Program-made: the position numbers and the translations under genes | Notes under the pieces: model-generated | Databases searched by the model: none | Told to the model about the DNA's origin: nothing | Seen by the model: the letters and a program-made list of their open reading frames with translations, nothing else | In this document: piece by piece, positions 1-12,622 of the stretch | Layout: each line of letters starts with the position of its first letter | Numbering within the stretch: the first letter of the stretch is position 1 | From: an endosymbiont of unidentified scaly snail isolate Monju | GTDB lineage: Bacteria; Pseudomonadota; Gammaproteobacteria; Chromatiales; Chromatiaceae | DNA length: 64,000 nucleotides | NCBI RefSeq assembly: GCF_000801295.1 | Contig: NZ_AP012978.1 | Span: 1,302,001-1,366,000, forward strand | Direction of reading: 5' to 3'

Positions 1-1322
1 TAGCCTTCACCCAGGAACCACCAACCGGCGATTCCGAGTTCCATCTCACCCGCGAGGGCGGTCATAGCCACCGCCGCGTGGTACACGCCGCCGACGCCAC
101 CGGCCGCGCGGTGGAGACCACGCTGGTCGAACAGGTGCGGCAACGGTCCAACGTGACGATCCTCGAGCATCACATCGCGGTCGACGTCACCCGGGTGCGC
201 GAGCGCGGCCGCGAGCCCCGCTGCACGGGTGCCTATCTGCTCGACCTGCAACGTGACCGGGTGGTGGCCGCGCCGGCGCGCACCGTGGTACTGGCCACCG
301 GCGGGGCAGCCAAGGTCTATCTCTATACCAGCAATCCCGATGTGGCGACTGGCGACGGCATCGCCATGGCCTGGCGCGCCGGCTGCCGTATAGTCAACAT
401 GGAATTCATCCAGTTCCACCCGACCTGTCTCTACCACCCGCAGGCCAAGTCCTTTCTCATCAGCGAGGCCGTGCGCGGTGAAGGTGGCCGCCTGCTGTTG
501 CCCGACGGCACGCGCTTCATGCCGCGCTTCGACGAGCGCGCCGAGCTGGCTCCACGCGACATCGTGGCGCGCGCCATCGACCACGAAATGAAACGCCTGG
601 GCACCGACTGCGTCTATCTCGACATCAGTCACAAGCCGGCGGCCTTCGTCGAGGAACATTTCCCCACCATCCATGCCCGCTGCCTGGAACTGGGTTTCGA
701 CATGCGCAAGGAACCGCTACCGGTGGTCCCCGCGGCACACTACACCTGCGGCGGGGTGCGCGTGGACACCCATGGCGAGACCGACATCCCCGGCCTGTTC
801 GCCATCGGCGAGACCGCCTATACCGGCCTGCACGGGGCCAACCGCATGGCCAGCAACTCCTTGCTCGAGTGCCTGGTGTATGGCGAACTGGCGCTCGAAC
901 GCATCCTGCAACGCCTGGACGAGGCCGACGATGCACCTCGGGTGCCCGCCTGGGACGAAAGCCGGGTCACCGATTCCGACGAGGAGGTGGTGGTGTCGCA
1001 CAACTGGGAGGAACTGCGCCGCTTCATGTGGGACTACGTCGGCATCGTGCGCAGCAACAAGCGCCTGGCCCGTGCGCGGCGACGGGTGGACCTGCTGCGC
1101 CACGAGATCGACGAGTATTACGGCAACTTCCGGGTCTCCAACGACCTGCTGGAGCTGCGTAACCTGGTCGAGGTCGCCGATCTGATCGTGCAGTCGGCGC
1201 TGCGCCGCCGCGAGAGCCGCGGTCTGCACTACAACATCGACTTCCCCGAGACCGATCCCAACCAGGCACACCCCACGGTGCTGATACCGGACAACTATGT
1301 TCCCCGAAGCTCGGTAGACTGA
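1..1322 (+). CDS. nadB: L-aspartate oxidase, 5' end outside the window
   Basis: Catalyses FAD-dependent oxidation of L-aspartate to iminoaspartate, the first step of de novo NAD synthesis in the cytosol. The reading frame is open from base 3, and the residues [13 protein letters not shown] near the window edge are typical of the NadB substrate loop, so the N-terminal FAD-binding part is missing. Visible family signatures include [32 protein letters not shown], and [18 protein letters not shown]. The C-terminal helical domain is complete and ends in a normal stop. The gene converges on ygfX and overlaps its 3' end by 28 bases. The family assignment is firm; closely related SdhA/FrdA are less likely because of the short C-terminus and the HSHRR loop. 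Confidence 0.96.
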   Translation, partial: AFTQEPPTGDSEFHLTREGGHSHRRVVHAADATGRAVETTLVEQVRQRSNVTILEHHIAVDVTRVRERGREPRCTGAYLLDLQRDRVVAAPARTVVLATGGAAKVYLYTSNPDVATGDGIAMAWRAGCRIVNMEFIQFHPTCLYHPQAKSFLISEAVRGEGGRLLLPDGTRFMPRFDERAELAPRDIVARAIDHEMKRLGTDCVYLDISHKPAAFVEEHFPTIHARCLELGFDMRKEPLPVVPAAHYTCGGVRVDTHGETDIPGLFAIGETAYTGLHGANRMASNSLLECLVYGELALERILQRLDEADDAPRVPAWDESRVTDSDEEVVVSHNWEELRRFMWDYVGIVRSNKRLARARRRVDLLRHEIDEYYGNFRVSNDLLELRNLVEVADLIVQSALRRRESRGLHYNIDFPETDPNQAHPTVLIPDNYVPRSSVD

Positions 1323-1741
1323 GTCTCGCCGGATTCCACCGGCAACCCCGCGAGCAACAGCCGGCGCAGGGCACGATGATCTTCGGGATCGGTACTGTCG
1401 GCCGGCACGACCAGCCGCACCGGGCCAACCGGCGTCATCAACTCGCCACTGGCCAGCCATGCCGACACCCAGCCGCGACGCAGGCCGGTGATCGGGACGG
1501 GCTCTCCGCTGCCCCGGTGCAGGCGCCAGCCTTCCTTCACCTGCCAGAGTTGCACTTCGGGACCGCCCAGGCCCGGCGTGTTGCGCCACCACCAGAACAG
1601 CGCCAGACTCCAGGCCAGGCCAATGAACAGGCGTGCCTCGATACGGGTGCTGGCCAACAGGGCGGGCACCAGGGCAGCGACAACGAACACCACGCGGCGC
1701 CCCTGCCGCGACGGCCCGATATGAATCTGAAGGGTCTGCAT
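1295..1741 (-). CDS. ygfX: YgfX/CptA-like inner-membrane protein
   Basis: A 148-residue protein with two adjacent hydrophobic segments near residues 15-50 ([15 protein letters not shown] and [15 protein letters not shown]), followed by a basic, cytosolic domain containing [13 protein letters not shown]. This is the layout of YgfX, called CptA in E. coli, a membrane protein reported to act on cell division and cytoskeletal proteins. The start ATG (MQTLQIHIG) gives the usual length; a longer upstream frame adds a non-homologous Cys-rich tail. In many gammaproteobacteria ygfX lies beside sdhE and close to nadB. Here nadB is present and overlaps convergently, but no sdhE reading frame lies between ygfX and tatD. 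The family call rests on layout and neighbourhood, so it is good but not certain. Confidence 0.72.
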   Translation of the reverse strand: MQTLQIHIGPSRQGRRVVFVVAALVPALLASTRIEARLFIGLAWSLALFWWWRNTPGLGGPEVQLWQVKEGWRLHRGSGEPVPITGLRRGWVSAWLASGELMTPVGPVRLVVPADSTDPEDHRALRRLLLAGLPVESGETQSTELRGT

Positions 1742-1784
1742 GTCACGCCTCCGTGCGTATCTGCAATGGCATGCCTCGTGATGA

Positions 1785-2558
1785 TCAGCCTCGCAGGAAC
1801 AGCCGATCGAAATTGGCACTGCTCAGGCGCGCCACCTCGGCCGTATCCAGACCGCGCAACCCGGCAATGGTCTCGGCCACCTGCGCCACGTAGCGGGGTT
1901 CGTTGGGCTTGCCGCGATATGGCACCGGCGTCAGGTAGGGCGAGTCGGTCTCGATCAATAGGCGATCGAGCGGCACCCGTCGAGCCACCTCGCGCAGTGC
2001 CTCGGCGTTCTTGAAGGTGACGATCCCGGAAAACGAGATGTAGAACCCCATGGCCATGGCCGCCTCGGCCATCTCCCAGGTCTCGGTGAAGCAGTGCATC
2101 ACCCCGCCGACTTCGGCCGCGTTTTCCTCTTCGAGGATGCGCAGCGTGTCCTCGCGCGCCTCGCGGGTGTGGATGATCAGTGGCTTGCCCGTCTCGCGCG
2201 CGGCGCGGATGTGAATGCGGAACCGCTCGCGCTGCCAGTCCAGGTCGCCCTCGGCACGAAAGTAGTCCAGACCGGTCTCACCGATGGCGACATTGCGCGG
2301 ATCGTCGGCCAGCGCCACCAGTTCAGCGACCGTGGGCGTACGGCGATCGGCATCGCAGGGATGCACTCCAACCGAGACCAGCACCTCCTCGTGCGGTTCG
2401 ACCAGCTCGCGCATTGCCGGATAGGACTCGAGATCGATGGACACGCACAGCATGCGCTCCACCCCGGCCTCACGGTTGGCGGCCATCATGCGCGAGAAAT
2501 CGCCCTCGTGGGGCGTCAGATCGATACGATCGAGATGACAATGGGAATCGACAAACAT
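1785..2558 (-). CDS. tatD: TatD-family metal-dependent DNase
   Basis: A 257-residue cytosolic hydrolase of the amidohydrolase fold, related to E. coli TatD and YcfH, which act as metal-dependent DNases. Metal-ligand motifs appear in order: DSHCHLD at the N-terminus, GVHPC, GETGLDY, HTREA, GVMHCF and IETDSPYLTP. The start at 2558 begins directly with MFVDSHCHLD and has AGGA about 7 bases upstream; the longer open frame would add 66 residues without homology. It is the last gene of the large fatty-acid/replication operon, after holB and pilZ, the same order as in Pseudomonas (holB-pilZ-tatD). Confidence 0.93.
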   Translation of the reverse strand: MFVDSHCHLDRIDLTPHEGDFSRMMAANREAGVERMLCVSIDLESYPAMRELVEPHEEVLVSVGVHPCDADRRTPTVAELVALADDPRNVAIGETGLDYFRAEGDLDWQRERFRIHIRAARETGKPLIIHTREAREDTLRILEEENAAEVGGVMHCFTETWEMAEAAMAMGFYISFSGIVTFKNAEALREVARRVPLDRLLIETDSPYLTPVPYRGKPNEPRYVAQVAETIAGLRGLDTAEVARLSSANFDRLFLRG

Positions 2559-2592
2559 CGGGAATCCTGCTGCGGGCCGGGCGCCCGCCAGC

Positions 2593-2942
2593 TTACATGG
2601 TGTGGGTGGCCTTGTCCGACTTGAGCATGCCGGCCAGGTAGCCCTCGATCTTGTTGCGCGCCACGCCGTTGTCCTGGTCGGAGAACTGCACCCCGATACC
2701 GGCCGCGCGGTTGCCCTCGGCGCCCACCGGGGTGATCCAGATGATCTTGCCCGCAACCGGCAGACGCTCGCTCTCGTCCATCAGGCTGAGCAGCATGAAC
2801 ACCTCGTCGCCCAACTTGTAGGGCTTGCTGGTTGGAATGAACAGACCGCCATTCTTGACGAACTGCATGTACGCAGCATAGAGCGCATGCTTGTCCTTGA
2901 TGGTCAGAGACAGGATGCCCTGTCGAGCGCGGGGGGCAGCCA

Positions 2943-2943
<1 letters not shown>
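2593..2943 (-). CDS. pilZ: PilZ-domain type IV pilus assembly protein
   Basis: A 116-residue PilZ-domain protein (MMAAPRARQGILSLTI at its start is really an ATG at 2943, with a TTG codon just before it). PilZ of this type is required for type IV pilus assembly and twitching motility; the founding family member lacks strong cyclic-di-GMP binding. Here the classic RxxxR motif is not evident, but GGLFIPT and GIGVQF match the beta-barrel core. The ATG overlaps the holB stop (TGATG), which indicates translational coupling. FimV in the same window is also a type IV pilus/polarity protein. Confidence 0.9.
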
Positions 2944-5560
<2,617 letters not shown>

Positions 5561-5573
<13 letters not shown>

Positions 5574-6394
5574 GCAGTTTCTCCGGCAAAGCGAAACGCG
5601 GCACGGTGCACGGCCTCCAGTTCCGGCGGCCGCTCCTGCAGCGCAAAGGTATGGCCATCGAGGCTGGCCACCGGACGAATGCCCAACAGGGCACTGGTCA
5701 GAAAGAGACCGTCTGCGGCAAACAGTCTCGCGTGCGGCACGGACTCGACGTGGACCGGCAGGGCCGATTCGAGCAGCAAGCGGCGTACGGTACCCGCCAC
5801 ACCGCATTCATCCAGCGGCGGGGTGAGCCACTGGCCGTCAAGATAGACCAGCAGGTTGGCAGCGATGGCCTCGACAGCGCGGCCTTGCGGGTCGCACAGC
5901 ACGCCTTCGTCGGCCTCCGGCGGCAGTTCGCTTCGCGCCAGCACCTGCTCGAGGCGATTGAGGTGCTTGATGCCCGCCAGCCGGGGTTGGTGAGCCAGGC
6001 GCAGGCGACAGCTGTACAGCCGCAATGGCGCGGTATGGGCCAGCGCCCCCTGTTCCGGCCAGGCCGTGCATTGCAGCCAGCGCACCGGTGCCGCATCCGG
6101 GTCACGCGCATAACCGCGTTGCGAGCGCCCGGCGGAGAGCACGATCTTGAGCACGCCGCGCTCACGACCGGCACACAGACGGCGTGCCTCGTCCAGCAGC
6201 AAGGCGGTATCGGGTCGGGGGAGTCCAAGGCGCGCGCAGCCTTCGCTCAATCGTTCGGCATGCAAGCACCAGAGGCAGGGTTGGCCGTCCACCACGGCCA
6301 GGGTCTCGAACAGGCCGTCGCCAAACTGACAGGCGCGATCGGCGAAGGCCCCTGCCGGGGCCGGTTCGCCATCGAGCAGCGCGTGCCCCGGCAT
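5561..6394 (-). CDS. pabC: Aminodeoxychorismate lyase
   Basis: A fold-type IV PLP enzyme of 277 residues that releases pyruvate from 4-amino-4-deoxychorismate to give p-aminobenzoate for folate synthesis. Signatures are FGDGLFETL near residue 25, the PLP-lysine region GIKHLNRLEQVLAR, and LTSALLGIRPV near the end. The start MPGHALLDGEPA lies 13 bases after the fabF stop. The order fabF-pabC-mltG-tmk-holB is the usual gammaproteobacterial one. D-amino-acid or branched-chain aminotransferases share the fold, but this neighbourhood makes PabC the best call. Confidence 0.93.
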
Positions 6395-6407
6395 GGCGCG
6401 GGCGGGC

Positions 6408-7664
6408 TCAGCCGTCGAAGCGACGCAGGACCAGCGTGCCGTTGGTGCCGCCGAAGCCGAAGGAGTTGGAGATGGCCACCTCGATCTTCGCCTCGCGCGC
6501 GGTGTGCGGCACATAGTCCAGGTCGCACTCCTCGTCGGGGTTGTCGAGGTTGATGGTGGGCGGCATCACCTGGTCGCGAATGGCCAGCGCGGTGAACACC
6601 GCCTCGGCACCACCCGCGGCCCCCAGCATGTGGCCGGTCATGGACTTGGTGGAACTGACTGCCAGCTTGTAGGCGTGATCGCCAAAGGCGCGCTTGACCG
6701 CCTTGGTCTCGGCCACGTCGCCGGCCGGGGTCGAGGTGCCGTGGGCATTGATGTAATCGACCTCTTCGGGGTTGATGGCAGCGTCCTCGAGGGCCATGCG
6801 CATGCATTCCGCCGCGCCTTCGCCGCCCGGCGAGGGCGAGGTCATGTGATAGGCGTCGGCATTCATGGCCGTACCCACGACCTCGCAGTAGATGGTGGCA
6901 CCCCGGGCCTTGGCGTGTTCCAGTTCCTCGATCACCACCACGCCCGCACCGTCGCTGAGCACGAAGCCGTCACGGTCGCGGTCCCAGGGGCGACTGGCGG
7001 CCTGCGGGTCGTCGTTGCGCGTGGACAGGGCACGCGCCGCGGCGAAGCCCCCCAGCCCGACCGGCGAGGTGGCCATCTCGGCACCACCGGCGACCATCAC
7101 GTCCACGGTGCCGTACTGGATCATGCGCATGGCATCACCGATGCTGTGGGTGCCGGTGGCGCAGGCCGAGACCAGCGACACATTCGCTCCCTTGAGGCCG
7201 AACATGATCGACAGGTTGCCCGAGACCATGTTGATGATGTTGGCCGGCACGAAGAACGGGGAGATCTTGCGCGGCCCGCCCTTGAGATAGGCGCCATAGG
7301 CATTCTCGATGCCGGTGATGCCGCCGATGCCCGAACCGATGGACACGCCGATGCGACGCCGGTTCTCGTCGGTGATCTCGATGCCGCTGTCCTGGATGGC
7401 CTGCACCCCGGCAGCGATGCCGTAGTGGATGAAGGCGTCCATCTTGCGGGCTTCCTTCTTCGAGATGTACTTCTCGACGTCGAAGCCGTAGATGGGACCA
7501 CCGAAGTGGACACTGAAGGGTTCGATGTCGAAATGCGTGATCGGCTGGATGCCACTCTTGCCGGCCAGGATGTTCTCCCAGCCCGTGGCCACGTCCTGGC
7601 CGACCGGGGAGATCAGGCCCAGGCCGGTGATGACCACTCGTCGTTCGGATTTGTAACCAGACAT
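6408..7664 (-). CDS. fabF: Beta-ketoacyl-ACP synthase II
   Basis: Condenses malonyl-ACP with acyl-ACP during fatty-acid elongation, including the temperature-sensitive palmitoleate step. The 418-residue protein has the catalytic Cys at about 168 in [13 protein letters not shown] and the two histidines in [11 protein letters not shown] and [12 protein letters not shown]. Length and motifs are typical of FabF. It follows acpP after a 96-base spacer that contains a strong hairpin, so its level may be set separately from acpP. Confidence 0.98.
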   Translation of the reverse strand: MSGYKSERRVVITGLGLISPVGQDVATGWENILAGKSGIQPITHFDIEPFSVHFGGPIYGFDVEKYISKKEARKMDAFIHYGIAAGVQAIQDSGIEITDENRRRIGVSIGSGIGGITGIENAYGAYLKGGPRKISPFFVPANIINMVSGNLSIMFGLKGANVSLVSACATGTHSIGDAMRMIQYGTVDVMVAGGAEMATSPVGLGGFAAARALSTRNDDPQAASRPWDRDRDGFVLSDGAGVVVIEELEHAKARGATIYCEVVGTAMNADAYHMTSPSPGGEGAAECMRMALEDAAINPEEVDYINAHGTSTPAGDVAETKAVKRAFGDHAYKLAVSSTKSMTGHMLGAAGGAEAVFTALAIRDQVMPPTINLDNPDEECDLDYVPHTAREAKIEVAISNSFGFGGTNGTLVLRRFDG

Positions 7665-7706
7665 CAGGGGGCAGGCCTCGCGATGCGCTTGATCGGAATG
7701 TCAACA

Positions 7707-7738
7707 AGGCCGCACGGAACGCGGGTTCCGTGCGGCCT
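7707..7738 (-). terminator. Hairpin between acpP and fabF (attenuator or processing site)
   Basis: A perfect 14-bp inverted repeat (7707-7720 and 7725-7738, loop GCGG on the + strand) lies in the acpP-fabF spacer. On the transcribed strand the stem is followed by TTGTTGACA, a weak U-tract, so partial termination or RNA stabilisation of the acpP message is more likely than complete termination. This fits the need for far more ACP than FabF. Confidence 0.6.
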
Positions 7739-7760
7739 CGAACGGGTACTATCGCTACGC

Positions 7761-7997
7761 TCAGCTGCTGTGGGCAGTGACGTAGTCGATGGCCTGTTGC
7801 ACCGTGGTGATCTTTTCGGCTTCCTCGTCGGGAATCTCGGTCTCGAATTCCTCTTCCAGGGCCATCACCAGCTCGACGGTGTCCAGGGAGTCCGCGCCCA
7901 GATCGTCCACGAAAGAGGCCTCGTTGGTGACCTCGTCCTCGCTGACACCCAGCTGCTCCACAACAATCTTCTTGACGCGTTCTTCGATAGTGCTCAT
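7761..7997 (-). CDS. acpP: Acyl carrier protein
   Basis: The 78-residue acidic helical carrier of acyl chains in fatty-acid, lipid A and phospholipid synthesis. Ser37 in [13 protein letters not shown] is the phosphopantetheine site. The start [17 protein letters not shown] and the length are typical of AcpP. A strong GGAGG ribosome-binding site stands before the ATG. The gene has its own likely promoter in the 148-base gap after fabG and is followed by a hairpin, consistent with a highly expressed, separately made message. Confidence 0.99.
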   Translation of the reverse strand: MSTIEERVKKIVVEQLGVSEDEVTNEASFVDDLGADSLDTVELVMALEEEFETEIPDEEAEKITTVQQAIDYVTAHSS

Positions 7998-8050
7998 TTT
8001 GGTTCGTTCCTCCAGATATGCGTGATCCCATGCTCACGCGATGAGGCCGT

Positions 8051-8078
8051 ATTGTATGTGCAAATTCGCCCCTGTCAT
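8051..8078 (-). promoter_or_regulatory. Candidate sigma-70 promoter of acpP
   Basis: Read on the minus strand, ATGACA (8078-8073) and TACAAT (8056-8051) are separated by 16 bases, close to the -35/-10 consensus. It lies in the 148-base gap between fabG and acpP, about 50 bases upstream of the acpP ATG. An internal acpP promoter is known in E. coli; here the assignment is from sequence only. Confidence 0.55.
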
Positions 8079-8145
8079 AGAGCCTTGCCAATTCGGCCGG
8101 GGTTGAATCAATGTCCTTTGCCTACAATGCGTTACGCACTGTTCC

Positions 8146-8886
8146 TCAAGCCATGTACATGCCGCCGTTGACGTGCAGCGTGGTGCCGGTCACATAGCCA
8201 GCCTCGTCCGAGGCCAGGAAGGCCACCGCCGCGGCGATCTCCTCGGGTTGTCCCAGGCGACCCATCGGAATGGCCGAGAGCAGCGCCTCGCGCTGCGCCT
8301 CGGGCAGCTCGCGGGTCATGTCGGTGTCAATGAAACCGGGCGCTACCGCGTTGACGGTGATGCCGCGCGAGCCGATCTCCTGTGCCAGCGACTTGGTGAA
8401 ACCGATCATCCCGGCCTTGGCCGCCGCATAGTTGGTCTGGCCCGCATTGCCGCTGGCGCCGACCACCGAGGCGATGTTGATGATGCGCCCGGTCCTGGCC
8501 TTCATCATCGGCCGCAGACAGGCCTTGCACACGCGGTAGAGCGAGCTGAGATTGGTGTCGATCACCGCCTGCCACTCTTCAGGCTTCATGCGCATCAGCA
8601 GGTTGTCGCGGGTGATGCCGGCATTGTTGACCAGCACAGTGACCGTGCCGAACTGCTCGGCGATGGACTTGAGCACGGCCTCCACCGAGGCATCGTCGGC
8701 CACGTCCAGGCGCATGCCGGTGCCGGGAACGCCGGCCTCCGACAACATGGCGGCGATGGCCTCGGCACCCTTGTCCGAGGTGGCGGTGCCGATCACGGTC
8801 AGGCCGTCGGCGCCCAGGCGCAGGGCAATGGCCCTGCCGATTCCCCGGCTGGCGCCGGTGACCAGTGCAATCTTCTGTTCAGCCAT
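8146..8886 (-). CDS. fabG: 3-oxoacyl-ACP reductase
   Basis: NADPH-dependent reduction of beta-ketoacyl-ACP in the fatty-acid cycle. A 246-residue short-chain dehydrogenase with the cofactor motif GASRGIG near residue 14, NNAG, the catalytic Ser in SVVGASGN, and YAAAK. The start MAEQKIALVTGASRGIG overlaps fabD by 8 bases; the longer frame upstream runs into fabD and is not used. It ends with ...LHVNGGMYMA, the usual C-terminus. Confidence 0.98.
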   Translation of the reverse strand: MAEQKIALVTGASRGIGRAIALRLGADGLTVIGTATSDKGAEAIAAMLSEAGVPGTGMRLDVADDASVEAVLKSIAEQFGTVTVLVNNAGITRDNLLMRMKPEEWQAVIDTNLSSLYRVCKACLRPMMKARTGRIINIASVVGASGNAGQTNYAAAKAGMIGFTKSLAQEIGSRGITVNAVAPGFIDTDMTRELPEAQREALLSAIPMGRLGQPEEIAAAVAFLASDEAGYVTGTTLHVNGGMYMA

Positions 8887-9814
8887 TGATCTTCTCCAGA
8901 GCCTTGTCGAGCGTCGCCCCGTCATACACCGGCAGGGCCGCAATCTGCTTGTCGATGCGCTTGCACAGGCCGCTCAGCACCTTGCCGGGACCGGCCTCGA
9001 TGAGGGTGTCCACGCCCTGCTCCGCCATGGCGCGCACCGTCTCCACCCAGCGCACCGGGCTGTAGAGCTGCTGCGCGAGCAGCTCGCGGATGGCGTCGGG
9101 ATTGTCGGCGGTGGCCACCGAGACATTATGCAATACCGGGATCTGCGGCACCGCGAAGGTGATGTCGTTCATGGCCTCGCGCAGCGCGGCGGCAGCGTCC
9201 TGCATCAGCGCGCAGTGCGAGGGCACCGAGACGTCCAGCGGCAGCGCGCGCCGGGCACCCGCGGCCTTGGCCGCCTCGACCGCACGCGCGATGGCCGCGG
9301 CGTTGCCCGCGATCACCACCTGCCCCGGCGAATTGAAATTGACTGCCTCGGCCACCTCGCCCTGCGCGGCCTCGGCGCAGATGGCACGCACCTGGTCGTC
9401 GTCCAGGCCGAGGATAGCGGCCATGGCGCCCTCGCCCGCCGGCACCGCGGCCTGCATCAGGCGACCGCGTTCGCGTACCAGGCGCACCGCGTCGGCAAAG
9501 GCCAGCACCCCGGCGGCGACCAGCGCGGAATACTCGCCAAGGCTGTGGCCGGCGAGCATGACAGGCTGCGCCCCTTCCTGGTCCTGCCAGATCCGCCACA
9601 CCGCGATACCCGCACTGAGCATCGCCGGCTGAGTGTTCTCGGTACGGTTGAGGTCTTCGGCCGGACCTTCCTGGCTCAGCGCCCACAAGTCGGTGCCGAT
9701 AGCGTCGGAGGCCTCCTCGAAGGTTTCGCGCACTTGCGGGAAGGCGGCGGCCAGGTCGGCCAGCATGCCCACCGACTGCGAACCCTGGCCGGGAAACACG
9801 ATTGCAAAACTCAT
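8879..9814 (-). CDS. fabD: Malonyl-CoA:ACP transacylase
   Basis: Transfers malonyl from CoA to ACP to feed fatty-acid elongation. The 311-residue protein begins MSFAIVFPGQGSQSVGML. The nucleophile Ser lies in GHSLGEYSALV near residue 92, and the catalytic His in the VPSHCALM segment near residue 201. It follows fabH after 11 bases and overlaps fabG, as in the standard fabHDG order. Confidence 0.98.
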   Translation of the reverse strand: MSFAIVFPGQGSQSVGMLADLAAAFPQVRETFEEASDAIGTDLWALSQEGPAEDLNRTENTQPAMLSAGIAVWRIWQDQEGAQPVMLAGHSLGEYSALVAAGVLAFADAVRLVRERGRLMQAAVPAGEGAMAAILGLDDDQVRAICAEAAQGEVAEAVNFNSPGQVVIAGNAAAIARAVEAAKAAGARRALPLDVSVPSHCALMQDAAAALREAMNDITFAVPQIPVLHNVSVATADNPDAIRELLAQQLYSPVRWVETVRAMAEQGVDTLIEAGPGKVLSGLCKRIDKQIAALPVYDGATLDKALEKING

Positions 9815-9825
9815 GGCGAACTCTC

Positions 9826-10806
9826 TCAGAACTTCAGCAAGGCCGAACCCCAGGTAAAACCGCCACCGAAAGCCTCGAGCAACAGGGTCTCGCCGCGCTG
9901 GATACGCCCATCGCGCACCGCAGTGTCCAGCGCCAGCGGCACCGAGGCGGCCGAGGTGTTGCCGTGCTGGTCAACGGTGACCACCACCTTGTCCATCGAC
10001 ATGTCGAGCTTGCGCGCCGTGGCACTGATGATGCGGATGTTGGCCTGGTGCGGCACCAGCCAGTCGATGTCGGACTTCTTCAGGCCGTTGGCCTCGAGCG
10101 TCTCGTCCACGATACGCCCCAGGGTGCGCACCGCCATCTTGAACACCTCGTTGCCGCGCATCTGGGCGTAGCGGGGATCACCCGCCTCCAGCGCGATATC
10201 GAAACCACGCGATACCCCGCCGGGCACGTGCAGCAGTTCCTCGTAACTGCCGTCGGCGTGCAGGTGGGTGGAGAGGATGCCCGGCTCGTCGGCGGCCTCG
10301 AGCACCACTGCCCCGGCGCCGTCGCCGAACAGCACGCAGGTGCCGCGGTCGGTCCAGTCGATCAGACGTGAGAAGGTCTCGGCGCCAATCACCAGGGCAC
10401 AGCGGTGAGTGCCCGAGCGTATGAACTTCTCGGCCACGCCCAGGGCATAGATGAAACCGGTACACACCGCCTGTATGTCGAAGGCCGTGGCACCGTGGTT
10501 GCCCAATCGCGCCTGCAACAGGCAGGCGGTGCTGGGAAAGATCTTGTCCGGCGTGGTGGTCGCCAGCACGATCAGGTCGACCTCGCCAGGATCGCGCCCG
10601 GCGGCGGCCAGGGCACGCCGTGCGGCATGCTCGGCCAGGTCGCAGGTGGTCTCGTCGTCCGCGGCAATGTGACGCTTGACGATACCGGTGCGCTCGCGGA
10701 TCCACTCGTCCGAAGTCGCGACCATCTTCTCGAGGTCGTGATTGGTGAGGATCTTCTCCGGCAGGTAGCTGCCGGTGCCGGTGATGCGGGCGAAACGGGG
10801 GCTCAT
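9826..10806 (-). CDS. fabH: Beta-ketoacyl-ACP synthase III
   Basis: Starts fatty-acid synthesis by condensing acetyl-CoA with malonyl-ACP. The 326-residue protein has the catalytic Cys in [14 protein letters not shown] near residue 114, the His in PHQANIRI and the Asn in QHGNTSAAS. The C-terminal [10 protein letters not shown] motif is present. Its ATG overlaps the plsX stop (10803-10806), so the two are probably translated together. Confidence 0.98.
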   Translation of the reverse strand: MSPRFARITGTGSYLPEKILTNHDLEKMVATSDEWIRERTGIVKRHIAADDETTCDLAEHAARRALAAAGRDPGEVDLIVLATTTPDKIFPSTACLLQARLGNHGATAFDIQAVCTGFIYALGVAEKFIRSGTHRCALVIGAETFSRLIDWTDRGTCVLFGDGAGAVVLEAADEPGILSTHLHADGSYEELLHVPGGVSRGFDIALEAGDPRYAQMRGNEVFKMAVRTLGRIVDETLEANGLKKSDIDWLVPHQANIRIISATARKLDMSMDKVVVTVDQHGNTSAASVPLALDTAVRDGRIQRGETLLLEAFGGGFTWGSALLKF

Positions 10807-11828
10807 GCGCTGGCCTTCTGTTGCAGTTGCGCGGCCACCGTCTCGGTGATACGCCCGGCAATGTCGGCCTCGACCTCCTTGCGCGCGATGCCGATGGCGT
10901 TCTCGAACGAGAAGCGATCGGCGCCACCGTGGCTCTTGACCACGATGCCGCGCAGGCCGAGCAACGAAGCGCCGTTGTAACGGCGCGGGTCGATGCGTTT
11001 CTTCAAGTTGCCAAGCACCGGCAGGGCGACCAGGGCCGCCAAGCGGGTCAGCGGGTTGCGGCGAAACTCCACGCCGAGGAAGTGGCGGATCATCTTGGCC
11101 ACGCCCTCGCTGCTCTTGAGCGCCACGTTGCCGATGAAGCCGTCGGTAACCACGATATCCAGTCCCTCGCGGGTGTAGATGTCGTCTCCCTCGACATAAC
11201 CGATGTAGTTCAGGGCGCTGGCGCGCAGCAGCTGGTGCGCCTGCTTGACCGATTCCACGCCCTTGATCTCCTCGGCGCCGATGTTCAGCAGGCCCACGGT
11301 GGGAGACTCGATCCCCTCGACCGCGGTCACCAACTCGGACCCCATCACCGCAAACTGCATCAGGTGCTCCGCCGAAGAATCGATGTTGGCACCCAGATCC
11401 AGCACCCAGGTACGCCCGTCGATCGCCGGCAAGGCGGTGATGATGGCCGGCCGGTCTACCCCCGGGATGGTCTTGAGCACGAAGCGCGCGGTGGCCATCA
11501 GCGCCCCGGTATTGCCGGCGCTGACACAGGCATCGGCCTCGCCCGACTTGACCAGGTTGATGGCCACGCGCATGGACGAGTCCTTCTTGCCGCGCAGGGC
11601 ATTGGCCGGCGGCTCATCCATGCCTACCACCTGCGAGGCGTGCACGATCGAGAGCTGCGCGGACGGCTCACCCCCGGGCAGGTGCTCACGGATCTTCTCC
11701 TCCTGCCCCACCAGCACCAGGTGGCAGTCCGGTTGCTTGCGAGCAAAGGCGACCGCCGCCGGCACCACGACGGAGGGACCGAAGTCGCCGCCCATCGCGT
11801 CCAACGCCAAGGTGATCGGTGTGGTCAT
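10803..11828 (-). CDS. plsX: Phosphate acyltransferase PlsX
   Basis: Makes acyl-phosphate from acyl-ACP for phospholipid synthesis by PlsY. A 341-residue soluble protein starting [19 protein letters not shown], with the family motifs NTGALMA and DLGAN. It lies between rpmF and fabH, its usual place. A 54-base spacer separates it from rpmF. Confidence 0.97.
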   Translation of the reverse strand: MTTPITLALDAMGGDFGPSVVVPAAVAFARKQPDCHLVLVGQEEKIREHLPGGEPSAQLSIVHASQVVGMDEPPANALRGKKDSSMRVAINLVKSGEADACVSAGNTGALMATARFVLKTIPGVDRPAIITALPAIDGRTWVLDLGANIDSSAEHLMQFAVMGSELVTAVEGIESPTVGLLNIGAEEIKGVESVKQAHQLLRASALNYIGYVEGDDIYTREGLDIVVTDGFIGNVALKSSEGVAKMIRHFLGVEFRRNPLTRLAALVALPVLGNLKKRIDPRRYNGASLLGLRGIVVKSHGGADRFSFENAIGIARKEVEADIAGRITETVAAQLQQKASA

Positions 11829-11882
11829 GGATGCTCGATGCGATGCAATGCCGGCAGAAACGGCCTCGACATCACGGCCCGT

Positions 11883-12053
11883 TTACTTGTCCACGACCTT
11901 GCGGCCCTTGTAGAAGCCGTCCGGGGTCACGTGGTGACGCAGGTGGGTCTCGCCGGAGGTCGGATCGACCGACAGGGTCTCGGGCTTGAGCGCATCGTGC
12001 GAGCGGCGCATGCCGCGCTTGGAAGGGGTCTTGCGGTTCTGTTGGACTGCCAT
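11883..12053 (-). CDS. rpmF: 50S ribosomal protein L32
   Basis: A 56-residue basic ribosomal protein beginning [20 protein letters not shown]. The zinc-binding cysteines found in some L32 proteins are absent ([14 protein letters not shown]), so this is the Cys-lacking form. A GAGGA-type ribosome-binding site (TCAGGAGACGAAC) precedes the ATG at 12053. A much longer frame upstream is yceD read in another phase. yceD-rpmF-plsX is a conserved operon start. Confidence 0.98.
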   Translation of the reverse strand: MAVQQNRKTPSKRGMRRSHDALKPETLSVDPTSGETHLRHHVTPDGFYKGRKVVDK

Positions 12054-12085
12054 GTTCGTCTCCTGAGGGACAATCGTTTTCGAAT

Positions 12086-12613
12086 TCAGTCGTCGCTGTC
12101 GCGCTTCAGCGCCCGCAAGGCGGCGAAAGGACTTTCCTTCCGTTGCGACGCCTCCGGGGCGGACTCCTGCCGGTAATCGGCCAGGTCCACACCGCAATCG
12201 GCGGCCGCATGCCGCGGTGCCGGTGGGATGGCCAGGATCAACTCGTCCTCGACCAGGTCCATCGGGCGCAGCAGACGCTCGTCGAGCAGCAGCGGCTCGT
12301 ACTCCGCCGGCAGACGCTCGGCCTCGCCCAGACCCGTCACCGGACTGAGCTGGAAGGCCGCGTCCACCGCCAGCGGCATGCTCTGCAGGCAACGCTGGCA
12401 GCACACCTGCAACTCGGCACGCACCGTGCCGCGCACACGCGGGCGGTTGGTCTCGTCGTGGTCGAACGCCAACGTAAACGCCGCCTCGCCCTCCGTGGAG
12501 GTCAGAAGCGGCGCCAGACGAGCCAGATCCTGCAATGCGACGCGCCCTTCGTAGCGTTTCCCCTGCTCGCATAGCCGCCGGGGATCGGCCTGTTCAGGAA
12601 GCTGCGACAACAT
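12086..12613 (-). CDS. yceD: YceD (DUF177) protein, 23S rRNA accumulation factor
   Basis: A 175-residue protein of the YceD/DUF177 family, linked genetically to 23S rRNA accumulation and always near rpmF. It has the paired cysteines CCQRCL near residue 72, the acidic stretch [12 protein letters not shown], and a charged tail. The start [18 protein letters not shown] resembles the family start. The ATG lies only about 10 bases from a strong -10 box, so the message may have almost no leader. First gene of the fab operon. Confidence 0.93.
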   Translation of the reverse strand: MLSQLPEQADPRRLCEQGKRYEGRVALQDLARLAPLLTSTEGEAAFTLAFDHDETNRPRVRGTVRAELQVCCQRCLQSMPLAVDAAFQLSPVTGLGEAERLPAEYEPLLLDERLLRPMDLVEDELILAIPPAPRHAAADCGVDLADYRQESAPEASQRKESPFAALRALKRDSDD

Positions 12614-12622
12614 AAGCGCGCA

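Noticed and set aside
6393-8171. A 592-codon + strand frame opposite fabF and acpP
   Set aside because: Overlaps the acpP/fabF hairpin and the opposite coding genes; no motif found.
11883-12572. A 229-codon frame that ends as rpmF
   Set aside because: Only the last 56 codons match L32; the rest is yceD read out of frame, and the ribosome-binding site supports 12053.
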